Source of the DNA: Gautieria morchelliformis
Lineage: Eukaryota > Basidiomycota > Agaricomycetes > Gomphales > Gomphaceae
Reading direction: 5' to 3'
Length of the DNA: 64,000 nt
Assembly: GCA_015179125.1 (NCBI GenBank)
Contig: WHVA01000015.1
Coordinates: forward strand, 434,001-498,000
This document shows positions 47,718 to 59,553 of this stretch, in pieces. A program made the translations under genes and the position numbers. The notes below the pieces were generated by a model. That model made no database searches. It saw only the letters and a program-made list of their open reading frames with translations, and was not told the DNA's origin. The stretch's first letter is position 1, and every line of letters begins with the position of its first letter.

Positions 47718-49849
47718 TATTATGCAAACGTGGATAGTCGTAAGTTGGACGGACTTGCAAAGGTTTGGATGGCCGCATACTGACCTTACTTATAATTACT
47801 AACTTACTAAGGCTGTTCGGCGCCAAGCCAGCCAAACTTCGAGGACATAGCGTCCGCTGTGCGAAACCCGTGCCTAAACAAAACAGTATCGCCGATCGGA
47901 CGGTCATGTACTGGCTTTCTCGTCTATATTGGTAACACGGCCAAATCTATGAAATAAGGATGTTTCTTTTATTTTAGGGAGGTTGAGTGGGAAAGTGACA
48001 CCTAAGGCCGCCGGGCGAAGACAGTCAGCCTGCATGGGAGACACACTGCAGCAAATGGATCGGCCCCCAGAACGGTGTCTACACGGCTCGTTGCATGACT
48101 GGTTGCGGTTTGCCAGGTTCGCCATCCTCCTCAAACCCCCTATTTCGTTCCAGCAGTTAGATGTTCATTCGCCACCGTCCGAACTGCCTCTACACATACA
48201 CGCGTTCCTCTGCGATGTACTACACAGCCGTGGACTTGGCACCCAATGGCCAAGGAACCAGGTAGAAGCTCGCCGCCCGGCCCGAGTATGATGGTCTCTG
48301 CAATGTTCGCGGTTTTGTTACCGCCGGATATCCGCCGGCACTGCACCCTCTGAGTTTCATGGTTAATAGGCACCGCAATCCAGGCTATGTCCCAGCTGTA
48401 GCGACGGATTAGCCATGGGCATTATCTATGAAGCTAGCATCGGGCCAAATAGAATCTCTCCCCTGCATTTCATGTTGTCTCACATGTGATGCTATTGTTT
48501 GCCCACAGGCTGTGGTCATATCACATCGGGCCTCGACATATGATAACACCAATATTATTATGGTCCCATGGGGCTCATACAATTAACGCATAAAGAGAGG
48601 TATATACAATGTGTCGTCTCACTCATCGTCCAACGCGGATGTGAATTCCACGCCACTCCCAGAGGCCTGGCTGGCTGAGGCGACCACTGGAGGGGGGTGC
48701 GGGGGCTCAGCCCACACGTTCGTGCGGGAGAGGTGGGATGGGACGGCGGAAGTTTGATGGCCATGGGCAGCATGGTCCGCCTGTATGACTCCTTCAATGT
48801 GCCTAACAGCGGGGTAGGATCAGAACGGGGGTGGCAGTCCAGGTGGAAATAGGACACCCTTGTAAGCTTGCTGGTCTGCTTGGTAAACATGGTGGAGTCT
48901 CAATGTCAATACTTGTACCTGTTACACTATGACTATTTCCAATGAGGTGGAACACGAGCATTGGCTTGAACCAAAAGCTTACACCGTACTGAACGACAGA
49001 GCCGCAAAAGAACTTGCGACTCATCGCCCAGTGATTCGACTCGCAACAGAGAAATTTCTAACAAAGCTCATTGTTCCTCTATTCATCCTATCATTGACAC
49101 CGAGCATGAAGACTATAACAAGCAAGACATCAAATGACGGCCTTCATTTGCGCAGCTATTCCACTGCAGTAACTCGGGCACTTAATATAAGTACATTATG
49201 CACCAATTTTTCAGTGCTCAAGTTGCTGATAATAAGTAACTGGGGAGTGGATATTTTATGCTTCCTCTCGATAAGCTGGGTACCGAAATCTAGTAGCCAA
49301 AATGTCTGCTTTCAGCATCTTAGAACACTGATTTTTGGCCCTTATGTTACTTATAAACACTGCTTTAGACCACAATAAAACAGTGATTTCTATTACTGAA
49401 AAGACAATTGGAAATACATAGATTAAAAGCTATTGCGAACAATAAAATGGACACAGTCACAGACCATGCTGAGAAGAGACCAGAGCTGATGGTAGAGACT
49501 AGTGCAAGAGCAGTAGCATGACGAGTGGCATTATTACAGCTGGATATGGAAGCCATTGACAGTGTGGGAATACCAGAGTGACAAGTGGGGTAGTGAATCT
49601 GGCTGGTGGTAGAGATGATTGTGAGAGTGGGATGATAATGAAAGTGATGAGGGTTGAATGTGAGCAGCAATAAGTGGCACTCATGCTGGGACAAGCATGA
49701 ATGCGGGATATAGAAAAGGACAAGGCAGACAAGTGTGAGGGTTAGAGCGGCCAAGTACAAGAATGAGAGCTTGAGCCAATAGACCGCCCTCCCTCTTGCT
49801 CTCAAGCTTTCACTATTTCTCCCAAACTCTTTTGCATCAGGTTTCACTC
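47718..49849. other. No gene recognised
   Basis: Short frames on both strands without domains or consistent splice sites. A pyrimidine-rich minus-strand frame near 49365-49847 is compositional. The right edge borders a Gypsy relic. Confidence 0.5.
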
Positions 49850-50013
49850 AAAGCCCAGGAGTGCCAAAAGTTCTTCAATTACCTCAAGGATGCTTTCACT
49901 TAAGCTCCAATTCTGTCACATTGGATTCTTAATCAGTCTATGGTTGTGGAAACTGACACTTCGGACTGTGCCCTTGGCACAATCCTGTCTCTGTTTGATG
50001 ATGAAGGTGTACT
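49850..50013 (+). pseudogene. Gypsy RNase H fragment next to the Gypsy-A 5' LTR
   Basis: Plus-strand translation gives ECQKFFNYLKDAFT, a stop, then VVETDTSDCALGTILSLFDD, the start of a Ty3/Gypsy RNase H domain. It is cut off by the LTR at 50014. A homologous but not continuous fragment lies directly right of the 3' LTR (57524 onward); the two overlap by about 75 bp of the same domain. Confidence 0.8.
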
Positions 50014-50484
50014 TGTCAGGGGACACCCTGTTTTCCATTTCCAGTTCCGACTCCATTTCCGACTCCGCTTCCAGTTCCGATTCCATCTCCGCCTCCGCTT
50101 TCGGAAATGATTCCGCTTCTGGGAGAACTTTCACCAGTTCTGTTCGCCTTGCCAGTTCCACTCCAATTTCCGACTTCCACTCTCAGAACAGTGTCAGAAA
50201 TCAAGTGACTCGCGTAATAGGTGGCATCAAGGGTCGATCAAGGGTCAGGGAGGTCAGGAGGATGCAGGGTTGATGGCCGGTGCCAAGTGTTGTCCCTGGC
50301 TGCGCAGTGTAGTATAATACGGGCTCGCTGACATTGGGGGTCCTTAGACTTTTCTCTTTGGATTTCCCCTTGTCAGGTGAGAATCCCCTCCCTTGTATAC
50401 TCTGTTCATTTATACATGCTTTGGATTTCCCTTGTCAGTTGTGTGGTAGTGTGATCTCCACAACCAGCCAGGGTTGCCCTTACA
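50014..50484 (+). repeat. 5' LTR of Gypsy-A (471 bp)
   Basis: Begins TGTCAGGGGACACC and ends TTGCCCTTACA. It lacks an 18-bp unit of the TTCCGA-like tract that the 490-bp LTRs have. Contains the predicted promoter and self-primer. Confidence 0.93.
50313..50355 (+). promoter_or_regulatory. Predicted Gypsy-A promoter: TATA element and transcript start / self-primer
   Basis: TATAAT begins at 50313, and 33 bp downstream is AGACTTTTCT (50346-50355), the exact complement of the sequence just after the LTR. In Tf1-type elements the first bases of the transcript fold back to prime reverse transcription, so 50346 is the predicted transcription start. Same arrangement in the other Gypsy-A LTRs. Confidence 0.6.
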
Positions 50485-50486
50485 GC

Positions 50487-50496
50487 AGAAAAGTCT
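50487..50496 (+). other. Gypsy-A self-priming binding site
   Basis: AGAAAAGTCT lies 2 nt after the 5' LTR and is fully complementary to LTR positions 50346-50355. No tRNA-like primer site is seen here. Tf1/sushi-group chromoviruses are known to self-prime this way. Confidence 0.65.
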
Positions 50497-50671
50497 CTCC
50501 CCTAGAGGACCGACGGTCGTACTGCACGTTGAATTCGCCATAGGTGCGTTCGGAATCGGAGACAGCGACTCAGAGATCGCAACCTCTTCCGCGCACACGG
50601 TATACGACAGCCCCTCTTCTTACGTCGAGCTCCCAACCCTGGAAATCCCGTCCCATATTTCCCCTTCTGAC

Positions 50672-53122
50672 ATGGATCCGGATGATCGCCTTTGGAATAT
50701 GGAGGAGGAATTGACGCGGAACCGGATGAAGACCGACACGATTGAAACAGCCTTACAAACAATTTTGGCTAAGTTAGATATTCCACAAGGTGGTGGAAAT
50801 GCAATGCTGGATGAGCCGGATTTCGGAAAAGCGGAACTGGCGGAAGAGAGGATTTCCGCGAAGTTGGCAAAGGTCAAACCCGCAACTCCGTGTCAAGATT
50901 GGTTTTCAGGCGTTAATATCGTGTATTAGTGAACACAGCGAATGCCTGAATAACTTGTGCGAATAAGTATGCCGTTCGGTGAATAGATGAACCAATGAAT
51001 GTTCACAAGGTAAGAGGGTTGCCTGAACGGGGCTCCCCCTATCTACAGTCGTAGCGAAATAGCCCGTGGCTCTTGACTATGTAACGTGCAAGGTCTCATG
51101 GAAGGGCTGTCTAAGTCTCGACAATCCCTTCGCTGGCGAAGGTGCTCCTTTGGAGCCCTTCACCAACAGCACAGAAAATGGTTCGAAGGCTAAGGTAACG
51201 AAGACGAAGTATGAGAACTCACCAGTGATGCCTAAGTCCTCTGCTAGCTGAAGATGGAAATCTCCAAGAGAAGGCTTAAGACGATGACCACAGCGAGGTC
51301 AAAGCTGCACAAGATGAATGACGTATGATAATTGAACTGGGGAATATACATGCGAATGTAAACTACTTATATCGAATGCTCGTAGGGTATCAGCGAATAA
51401 GAAAGAGGCCGTCATGAGTCAGGGTTGGATAGGGGTGCGCAGTCATGATACAACATAGATGGAATAAACATACAATAGAACGAGAGAAGAGGGAGAACAT
51501 GAAACGACGGAGAGTGAAGGTGGCGAAGACACCTGTATACGAAATCATGTCTTGGCGCATATACACCGCCCTGCACAGGTTCTTCATCTACTGGGTTGAT
51601 CCCACACGACCTACGGGTAGGACGTCCCGCGAACGCACCCTGCTCATATGAACACCAGAAGGGGGTTGGATCGAAAAGCTGATGGAGTTACTGATGAGCC
51701 ATCATGCTGGAGAGGGATGTCGATCGTGATTTGATGGTGTGCCTGTTGGCGAATGATGCGAGCAGCGAATGATCGTTCAGCGAAATGCGAGGAAGGGCGA
51801 ACAGAGGTGAGATAGAGGAGGACAGGTTGAGGTGGAGGGCGAGGCCGAGCGAATACTGGGGAGGAGTAGCGAAAGGGGAAATGGGGATAACAAGGTGCAG
51901 GAAATACACAGGTCATGACAATCCAATTTACCAGAACACCATTGGAAGAGGGTCGAGCAGAGGAGGTGGTAGACCCAGCGATGACTGCTAAGTCAGTCCA
52001 AAGACGTCGATCGTGCGTTTGACGGCGTAGCTATGGTAATTGGTGCGAACAGTGAGAATCCGTTGCCGAACACGACAATGGCGATCGGAACGAACACGGA
52101 AATGGGGTGAGAAATGGCAGGACAGAGCACCTGAGTATGAGAAATAAACGCGTCATGACACTCCGGCGGACTTTGACGGAGATCGGGAGAAGGGACACGC
52201 ATTCTTCAACACATGCAGCATCTACTTCGCAATTGTCGGAGACCTCTTTCCGAACGACCAGGCTCGGATTCACTGGGCATTGTCTGTTTTCAAGTCGGAT
52301 TGCGCAGCCCGTTTTGCAAACAAGGTGATCTGACATGAAGCAAAGGGCAAGGGGAACTACTTCCGAGACTGGGACGCCTTCGAGAAAACATTTTCCGACC
52401 AGTTCTGCCCGAAAAATGAGCGGCTCACAGCCCTTATGAAGCTCGAGGGGACCAGCTGGTACCAGGCCAAGGATCCGGTCGATGACTACATTGACCGCTT
52501 CCAGGAGCTCATTGACCTTGCGGAGTATGACGACGACAAGATGATCGTCATCAAATTCCAACGAGGGCTTGATCCGACACTCCAGAACCAAGTTGCGCTG
52601 CTTGGGGATGGAGCTCTGGATTTCGATGACCCAGAAGGGTGGTACCAAGCTGCGTGGAGGGTGTCCCGAAACAGGGAAGCAAACAAGGCCTTTGTGGAGA
52701 CAAACCGGAACATGACACGCAGTTCCGCTCGTCCTACTCCACCCGTGCCAAAACCCGGAAGTGCATTCATTCCCACATGGAAAATATTTCCGATGGTTGT
52801 TCCGCCTGCTCCTATTAGGAACCCTAGCCCCCCTCCCTCTAAGAGTGGCCCTGCCCCAATGGATGTTGACCGCATGCGCGGAAAAGGCCACGGAACCATC
52901 ACCTGCTTCCGATGCCGACAACCAGGCCACTATGCCCACGAGTGCCCCCAAGCCTTTGACATCCGGCTTATGACCACAGAGGAGAAGCTTGAGCTCCTTC
53001 CAGAGTTCCTCGCACTCGCAGACATAAGCGGAGTGCCCACTGCGGAAGGAATTTCCGAAAATGCGGAACATGGTGCATCGGAAGTGGAAGATGCGTCGGA
53101 TTTTGTGACACGCAGCGGGTGA
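50672..53122 (+). pseudogene. Gypsy-A Gag, interrupted by a solo LTR
   Basis: Likely start ATG 50672 (MDPDDRLWNMEEEL). The frame is broken at 50891 by a 1270-bp solo LTR and resumes in frame at 52166 when the insert and one CTCCG are removed. A Retrotrans_gag-like core follows (WDAFEKTFSDQF, DPVDDYIDRFQEL), with one in-frame TGA at 52331-52333. A CCHC knuckle CFRCRQPGHYAHEC lies near 52907-52948. The frame ends at TGA 53120-53122, overlapping the pol frame, which lies -1 to it. Gag packages the element RNA; this copy cannot be made intact. Confidence 0.88.
50891..52160. mobile_element. 1270-bp solo LTR inside Gypsy-A gag
   Basis: Begins TGTCAAGATTGG and ends CGTCATGACA (TGTCA...TGACA), flanked by a perfect duplication CTCCG (50886-50890 and 52161-52165). 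Removing it with one CTCCG restores the Gag frame exactly. It has no long open frame and many AGCGAAT-like words. Family not seen elsewhere in the window. Confidence 0.9.
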
Positions 53123-56100
53123 GATGTGTGCCCCTGCTGCCTGTACATAACCGGTTTGCCTGTCTTGAAGTAGAGAATGAAAAGCCCCCACACCCCTCAC
53201 TTCGTACAGACCCACCGGATAAAGTCACACAAAAACCAAATCCGACACCCCATCCATCCCGCATCCGCCCTTGGGAGAGACGCCTCCTGAAGCGCTATGT
53301 TGTTGCTGCCACCCCTGGCCCCAAGTCACTAGTCATTAAGGTGGAGATCCAGATGACAGATACGGCGGAAGTCAAATCCGGACCCGCCCTTGTCGATTGC
53401 GGGGCCACTGGTCAGTTTATAGACCGGGACTATGTGGAACGGAACCGACTGACCACGCGGAAGTTGCAATGTGCAATCCCGGTGTTCAATGTGGATGGAA
53501 GACCCAATGAGGCAGGGTCCATCACGGAGATAGTAGACACGATTCTCCGCTACAATGGACACTCAGAACGTACATCCTTTGCAGTCACCAGCCTAGGGAA
53601 GCAAGATGTCATCCTTGGATTTACTGGGCTTCAGGAGCACAACCCGGAGATCAATTGGCAGACTCGGAAGGTACTGATGAGTCGATGCCCAGCCAAGTGT
53701 CACATGTGCCGGTCAGAAGTGCGGAAGGAGCACCAGGAGCAGTGGAAGACCGAACGGCTCATACAGACATGTCGTTCTGGCCCCCATCCACTGCTTGCAG
53801 AAGAAGACTCAGAAGCGGAATTTGAACTGGGTCCCACTTCCGATTCCGATTCCGACTCCGACGTCATCCAACTCGGCCCGGAAGACACTCTGGCGGAAGG
53901 GGAGCGCTTGCTGTACTTAAACCTTCCACCGGAAGCGGAACACATCTGCGCCACCGGAAATATTTCGCAACGCCTTGCTGGAGCCTCCAAGAAGCATGAT
54001 AGAGTGGAGGCGGAAATTCGGGAGACCTGCGGGAGTTCGAGGACGTCTTTGCCAAGGAGTCGTTTGATGCCCTGCCTCCATGGAAGCTGTGGGACCATGC
54101 CATCGAGTTGGAGCCTGGGTCAAAGCCCACCAACTGCAAAGTCTACCCGCTGTCACCCAAGGAGCAGATAGAGCTCGATGCATTCCTTGTGGAAAACCTC
54201 TGTACAGGGAGGATCCGCCCCTCCAAGTCACCCATGGCATCTCCGGTGTTCTTCATCAAGAAGAAGGACGGCTCGCTCAGACTTGTGCAGGATTACCGGG
54301 CCTTGAATGTGATCACGATCAAGAACCGATACCCCATTCCACTCATTTCCGAACTAATCACACAACTCCGCAGGGCAAGGTACTTCACTAAGCTGGATGT
54401 CCGCTGGGGCTTCAATAATGTTCGGATCCGGGAGGGAGATGAGTGGAAGGCCGCATTCCGCACCAACCGAGGACTCTTTGAGCCACAGGTCATGTTCTTT
54501 GGCCTCACCAACGGTCCCGCCACATTCCAGACGATGATGAATGACATTTTCCATGACATGATAGCAGAAGGGGTTGTCTGCGTCTACCTCGATGACATCC
54601 TCATCTTCACAAAAACAATGTCGGAACATCAGGAAGTCGTGCGGAGAGTGCTGGAACGGCTCCGGGAATACAACCTGTGTCTCAAGCCAGAAAAGTGCGA
54701 ATTTGAGCGGACGCGGATAGAGTATCTTGGGGTGATTGTGTCGGAAGGAAAGGTGGAAATGGACCCAGTCAAAGTTTCCGGTGTATCGGATTGGCCTGTG
54801 CCGTGGAACAGGAAAGAGGTCCAGTCCTTCATTGGGTTTGTCAATTTCTACCGGCGGGTTCATCAAGGACTTCTCCTGCCATGCTCGTGCCCTCTTCAAC
54901 CTCACCAAGAAGGAGGTTGGATGGCAGTGGGGAGAGCTGGAACAGGCCTCCTTTGACAAACTCAAAGAGCCGATCACTTCTGCCCCGGTCCTGATCTTTC
55001 CCGACGACTCTCGCCATTATCGAGTCGAGGCGGATTCTTCCGACGCAGCTACCGGAGCGGTCTTGTCACAGCAGTCATCGGAAGATGGTGGGGGTGGCAT
55101 CCGATTGCCTTCTTCTCTAAGAGCCTTAGTCCGGTCGAGCGGAACTATGAGATCCATGACAAGGAGATGCTGGCAATCATCCGAGCGCTGGAGGAGTGGC
55201 GACACTTCCTCGAGGGTGCTCTATGCCCTTTTGAGATCTGGACAGACCACAAGAACCTCGAGTATTTCCGCATGGCTAAGAAGCTGAACCGACGACAAGC
55301 ACGGTGGTCCCTACACCTGTCCCGGTTTGACTTCATGCTCCACCACCGCCCCGGCCGCACCATGGGCAAGCCCGATGCCCTATCCCGCCACGCGGATCAC
55401 GGAAGCGGAAGTGGAGACAACGCGGATATGACACTGCTCCACCCAAGTCTCTTTGCAATCCGTGCCCTAGAAGGAGTAACTGCAGTTGGGGCGGAAGCAG
55501 AAATGCTCCGGGATATCCGGAGGCAGTACCGGAATGGAGAGAAGGAGGAGTCGGTGGTGAAGGCAGTGGAGGAACTCCGGAAGGGGCACTCACGGTCTGT
55601 ACGGGCAGCGGAATGGTCGGAACGTGATGGACTGCTCCACTTCAGAGGCAAGGTCTATGTTCCGGGTGGGGCGGACCTCCGCCGTCGCATCGTGTCCCAG
55701 CACCATGACACACGGGTCGCTGGGCATGCTGGCAGGTGGAAGACGCTGGAGTTAGTGGCTCGGAATTACTGGTGGCCTCAGATGTCCCGCTACATCGGAC
55801 AGTACGTGAAGACGTGTGACCTTTGTCTCCGAACCAAAGCGCAACGACGTCCGCCCGTCGGAGAACTTGTTCCGCTCCCGATTCCCGAATCCCGCTGGGA
55901 CACCATCAGTGTCGACTTCATCGTTGAACTCCCAGAGTCTCATGGCTACGACGCGATCATGAACGTCGTGGATTCGGTGAGCAAGGTGTCCCACTTCATT
56001 CCGACGCACACGACGATCACAGCCCTCGGAGCGGCCCGCCTGTTCCTTGCACATGTCTGGAAGTTGCATGGGCTCCCGAAGCAAGTCGTTTCGGACCGAG

Positions 56101-57033
56101 GTCCGCAGTTTGTCGCGGAACTGACTCGGGAGCTCTACCGCCTGCTCGGCATAAAGCTGGCTACCACCACAGCGTACCATCCGCAGGGTGACGGACAGAC
56201 GGAACGGGTCAATCAGGAGTTAGAGCAATATCTCCGCCTCTTTGTCAATGAGAGGCAGGATGACTGGGATGAGTTACTTCCGCTGGCGGAATTCCAATAC
56301 AACAACCATGTCCATTCCGCCACGCAACAGACTCCCTTCATGCTTGACTCCGGACGACACCCGCGGATGGGCTTCGAACCACGCCAGGCTGACTCCCGAC
56401 TCGAGACGGTCAATGAGTTCCGAGACCGCATGGACTCCACCCTTTCGGAAGCCAAGTCGGCCCTTGTGAAGGCCAAGGATGACATGGCAAGGTACTACAA
56501 CCGACGTCGGGTTCCTGCCCCAGAGTACCAAGTTGGAGACAAGGTGTACCTAGATGCAAGTGACATCCGCACCACACGCCCTTCGCAGAAGCTTGCCCAC
56601 CGCTACCTTGGGCCCTTCACAGTGACGCGGAGGGTTGGACGGAATGCATACCGCCTCCGACTTCCGATGTCCATGTCCCGCCTCCACCCCGTCTTCAACG
56701 TGGTGAAGTTACTCCCTATGCTTGAGGACCCAATTCCACGTCGGAAGGCTCATCCGCCACCTCCGCCAGAAATTGTAGATGGGGAAGAGCACTACGTGGT
56801 AGAACGGATCCTGGACAGCCGGTTTGTGCGAGGACGACTCCAATTCCTCGTGAAATGGGAAGGGTATGGTTATGAGGAGAATTCGTGGGTCCTGGAGCAA
56901 GATGTTTCCGCTCCAGACAAACTCCATCAGTTCTATAGGACACACCCTGGTGCCCCTCGCCGAATCCGCTCGCTGGCATTTCAATCCCTCGTGTCCCGTG
57001 CTTCGAGGACGCAGCACGCTAGAGGGGGGGTGA
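53119..57033 (+). pseudogene. Gypsy-A Pol: protease, reverse transcriptase, RNase H, integrase, chromodomain
   Basis: Protease motif DCGATGQFIDRDYV (DCG rather than the usual DSG or DTG) is at about 53398. A frameshift near 54024 leads to the reverse transcriptase (SPVFFIKKKDGSLR, FFGLTNGPATFQ, YLDDILIF). A second frameshift near 54856 and a third near 55090 break the RNase H (WTDHKNLEYF). From about 55167 one long frame holds the integrase: H-H-C-C finger, SVDFIVELPE, VSDRGPQF, GDGQTERVNQELE. It continues with the GPF-type segment YLGPFTVTRRVGRNAYRL and a chromodomain (VERILDSRFVRGRLQFLVKW, WEGYGYEENSW). That frame runs on into the LTR. Chromodomains direct integration to modified chromatin. 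All three frameshifts are in or beside G-runs. Confidence 0.92.
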
Positions 57034-57523
57034 TGTCAGGGGACACCCTGTTTTCCATTTCCAGTTCCGACACCACACCCAGTTCCGACTCCATTTCCGA
57101 CTCCGCTTCCAGTTCCGATTCCATCTCCGCCTCCGCTTTCGGAAATGATTCCGCTTCTGGGAGAACTTCCACCAGTTCTGTTCGCCTTGCCAGTTCCACT
57201 CCAATTTCCGACTTCCACTCTCGGAACAGTGTCGGAAATCAAGCGACTCGCGTAATAGGTGGCATCAAGGGTCAATCAAGTGTCAGGGAGGTCAGGAGGA
57301 TGCAGGGTTGATGGCGGGTGCCAAGTGTTGTCCCTGGCTGCGCAGCGTAGTATAATATGGGCTCGCTGACATTGGGGGTCCTTAGACTTTTCTCTTTGGA
57401 TTTCCCCTTGTCAGGTAAGAATCCCCTCCCTTGTACACTCTGTTCATTTATACATACTTTGGATTTCCCCTTGTCAGTTGTGTGGTAGTGTGATCTCCAC
57501 AACTAGCCAGGGTTGCCCTTACA
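57034..57523 (+). repeat. 3' LTR of Gypsy-A (490 bp)
   Basis: Full-length LTR with both copies of the CTTTGGATTTCCCCTTGTCAG direct repeat. Followed by CTGAC and a Gypsy relic. Confidence 0.93.
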
Positions 57524-57639
57524 CTGACTGTCCTATGGTCGTGGAAACTGACACTTGGATTATGCCCTTGGTGCAATCCTGTCCTTGTTTGATGATGAGG
57601 GTGTCCTGCATCCGGTCGCTTTCCACTCTTGGGCATTTT

Positions 57640-58303
57640 TGACAGAGCACATGAGTTTCGAATAGAATAAAGATGTGGCCTTTAACTCGAGGCCAAGTTT
57701 GGTGTGTGATGTGAGAGAGGAAAATGACTCGAAGGTAGACTTAGTGGCTTGAAGTCAAGGAGACATCAAAAAGTTTGTTATTTTTCTCAATTGTACATGG
57801 TGTGCTACTTATACTAACTTGGATAGGGGTCTCGATGCTGGAGAACGGACGATGAGGTTGGTGAGGATGTACATACAGTAGGTGCGTGTATGCTGCCAGT
57901 ACTGTATACCTATGCCGTGACTCACCTGCCTGGTCAGGCCTACATGCTTGTTTGGTGACTTGAGGGATAAGCCAAAGAGGTAGGTGTGATTGAATAGGAA
58001 TGATAGATGTGACTCGAGTATGGTGGAGAGAAGAGATGGGATCGGTCCGGCTGTATGGCTATCTGTGTACACATGGACTGCATACCTCGACTCGACTTGA
58101 CTTGACTCGTTGTATACATGTTATCTTGGCTCGACTCGGCTTGACTCAGTAACTCAGTATGAAATACAGCAATGCGTGCTGAATAACCTTGACTCATAAC
58201 TTGCGTGTAGACACGTATGTGCGCCTCGGTAAAGTTGAATGCTTGTGAGTGATCAGAATAGGGCAGAGGCAAAATTGTAGTCCATATCTTTATAATTACA
58301 ACA
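57640..58303. mobile_element. 664-bp solo LTR in the Gypsy relic
   Basis: Begins TGACAGAGCACATG and ends ATTACAACA, with a perfect duplication ATTTT (57635-57639 and 58304-58308). Removal joins HSWA-F and SGAEPN of the Gypsy RNase H in frame. Confidence 0.85.
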
Positions 58304-58396
58304 ATTTTCTGGTGCTGAACCCAATTAGGATGTCCATGATAAAGAGCTACTGGCAATTTTCAAAGCTTTTCAGCATTGGCAGCATTATCTAGAGGG

Positions 58397-59553
58397 CCAT
58401 GGGAGCGAAGATGCTGAATCAAGAGAGGCGCGAGAGATATGCGATTGTCATAGACAATCAAGCCACGATCCAGATGACCAGAAGGGAGAGAGGGATCCCT
58501 GGGCAGTACCTTGTTAACGCATTACACAGGCAGGTGCAGGGTGTCATTCAACAGCAGACAGGGGCAGAAGTGGTCATGAGTGTTAGCAACTCGGGGTTAT
58601 GGCAGGGAAGGTTCGGTACCGTTCTTAGAAAGCTAGAATCAAATACACTCTCTCAGTGAATTTATTGTCACTGTTATATTAATACAATACCTAGAATCAA
58701 ATACACTACATGATTTTCAGTCAATATGCTATGTAAATATGAAAGATACTACTCGCCTCTCTCAGTGAATTTATTGTCACTGGGAGAGGAGTACTACTCT
58801 GTCTCAGAATGCATATACATGCACCCAGCCCTTTAGCGCCCAAGGGCTAGCGCGTCGAAGTCATTTCAAACTCTGCTGGGTGCAGCCGCTTGTGAAAATA
58901 GAAATAACAGAATGAAATGGAGAGGTAGAGAGTGACTGGAAAATTTTGAAAATAAGCAGAGAAGTGAATGCATGGTACAAGAACAATGTGAGAAAGAATT
59001 GGAAACCATACAACAAATCGAATATGTTATGCTTGATTTTGGTACAGGAGCTTGTATGCACCCAACAATGAGGTGGGTACCAGGACATCAGGGGGTGGAA
59101 GGGAATGAGAGAGCAGATGAAGAAGCGAAAAAGCAGCAAAGGGAGAAGCCAGCGAGGAATGAGACATACTGATTGAGTGCTGGGGGATGCTCCTGATAAG
59201 CAGAACAGCTGAAATCCAGAGACACAACACTGAACTGAAGCTGCAAGCATGAAGGATGTTTGCTAAGTCACCCAGAGCTCGTTTCGTGCATGAGATTGAC
59301 CCCTACAATGCTGTCAGCAGTGTTCTCGAAAATCACAAAGAACATGCCGCATAAACACGCGAGCCTGCTCGTGCAGCTCAGAACAGGACATGTCGCGCTG
59401 AGCAGACACCTATACAAAATAGGCAAGAAGGACACGCCTATCTTCCCAGTGTGCAGAAGTGCGCACAAGACCATACACCCCCCAGCCAGCTCTGCCTCAA
59501 AGACTGTGTGCTTGGTGTCTGGTCCCATATACAGCCTTACTGCTCTCATCAGG
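58397..59553 (+). pseudogene. 5'-truncated LINE fragment (RNase H and C-terminus)
   Basis: Inserted between LEG and SPIDVV of the Gypsy relic. The reading frame from 58399 shows VIDNQATIQMTRRERGIPGQ of a LINE RNase H, broken by a solo LTR at 58581. It resumes at about 59068 with MRWVPGHQGVEGNERADEEA. A C-terminal piece has LLVQLRTGHVALSRHLYKIG, similar in layout to the LINE at 17320-17400. Only the 3' part is present, as usual for truncated LINE copies. Confidence 0.8.
58581..59067 (-). repeat. Solo LTR of the Copia-3 family (487 bp), inverted
   Basis: Flanked by ATGAG (58576-58580 and 59068-59072). Its reverse complement begins TGTTGGGTGCAT and follows the Copia-3 5' LTR in layout, including the CTCTCTCAGTGA...TCACTG hairpins. 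Removal restores the LINE RNase H frame (AEVVM-RWVPGH). Confidence 0.88.

Larger units (their letters stand above)
50014..57523 (+). mobile_element. Gypsy-A: Ty3/Gypsy chromovirus, decayed
   Basis: LTRs at 50014-50484 (471 bp) and 57034-57523 (490 bp) surround gag, protease, reverse transcriptase, RNase H, integrase and a C-terminal chromodomain. A purine tract AGAGGGGGGG precedes the 3' LTR. A self-priming site follows the 5' LTR. The outer flanks (GTACT and CTGAC) do not match, so the two LTRs may come from different insertion events. Gag is split by a 1270-bp solo LTR and pol has at least three frameshifts. Confidence 0.93.

Noticed and set aside
53080..53125. Programmed -1 frameshift site at the gag-pol overlap of Gypsy-A
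   Set aside because: The frames do overlap in -1, but no canonical slippery heptamer or clear downstream pseudoknot could be seen by eye.
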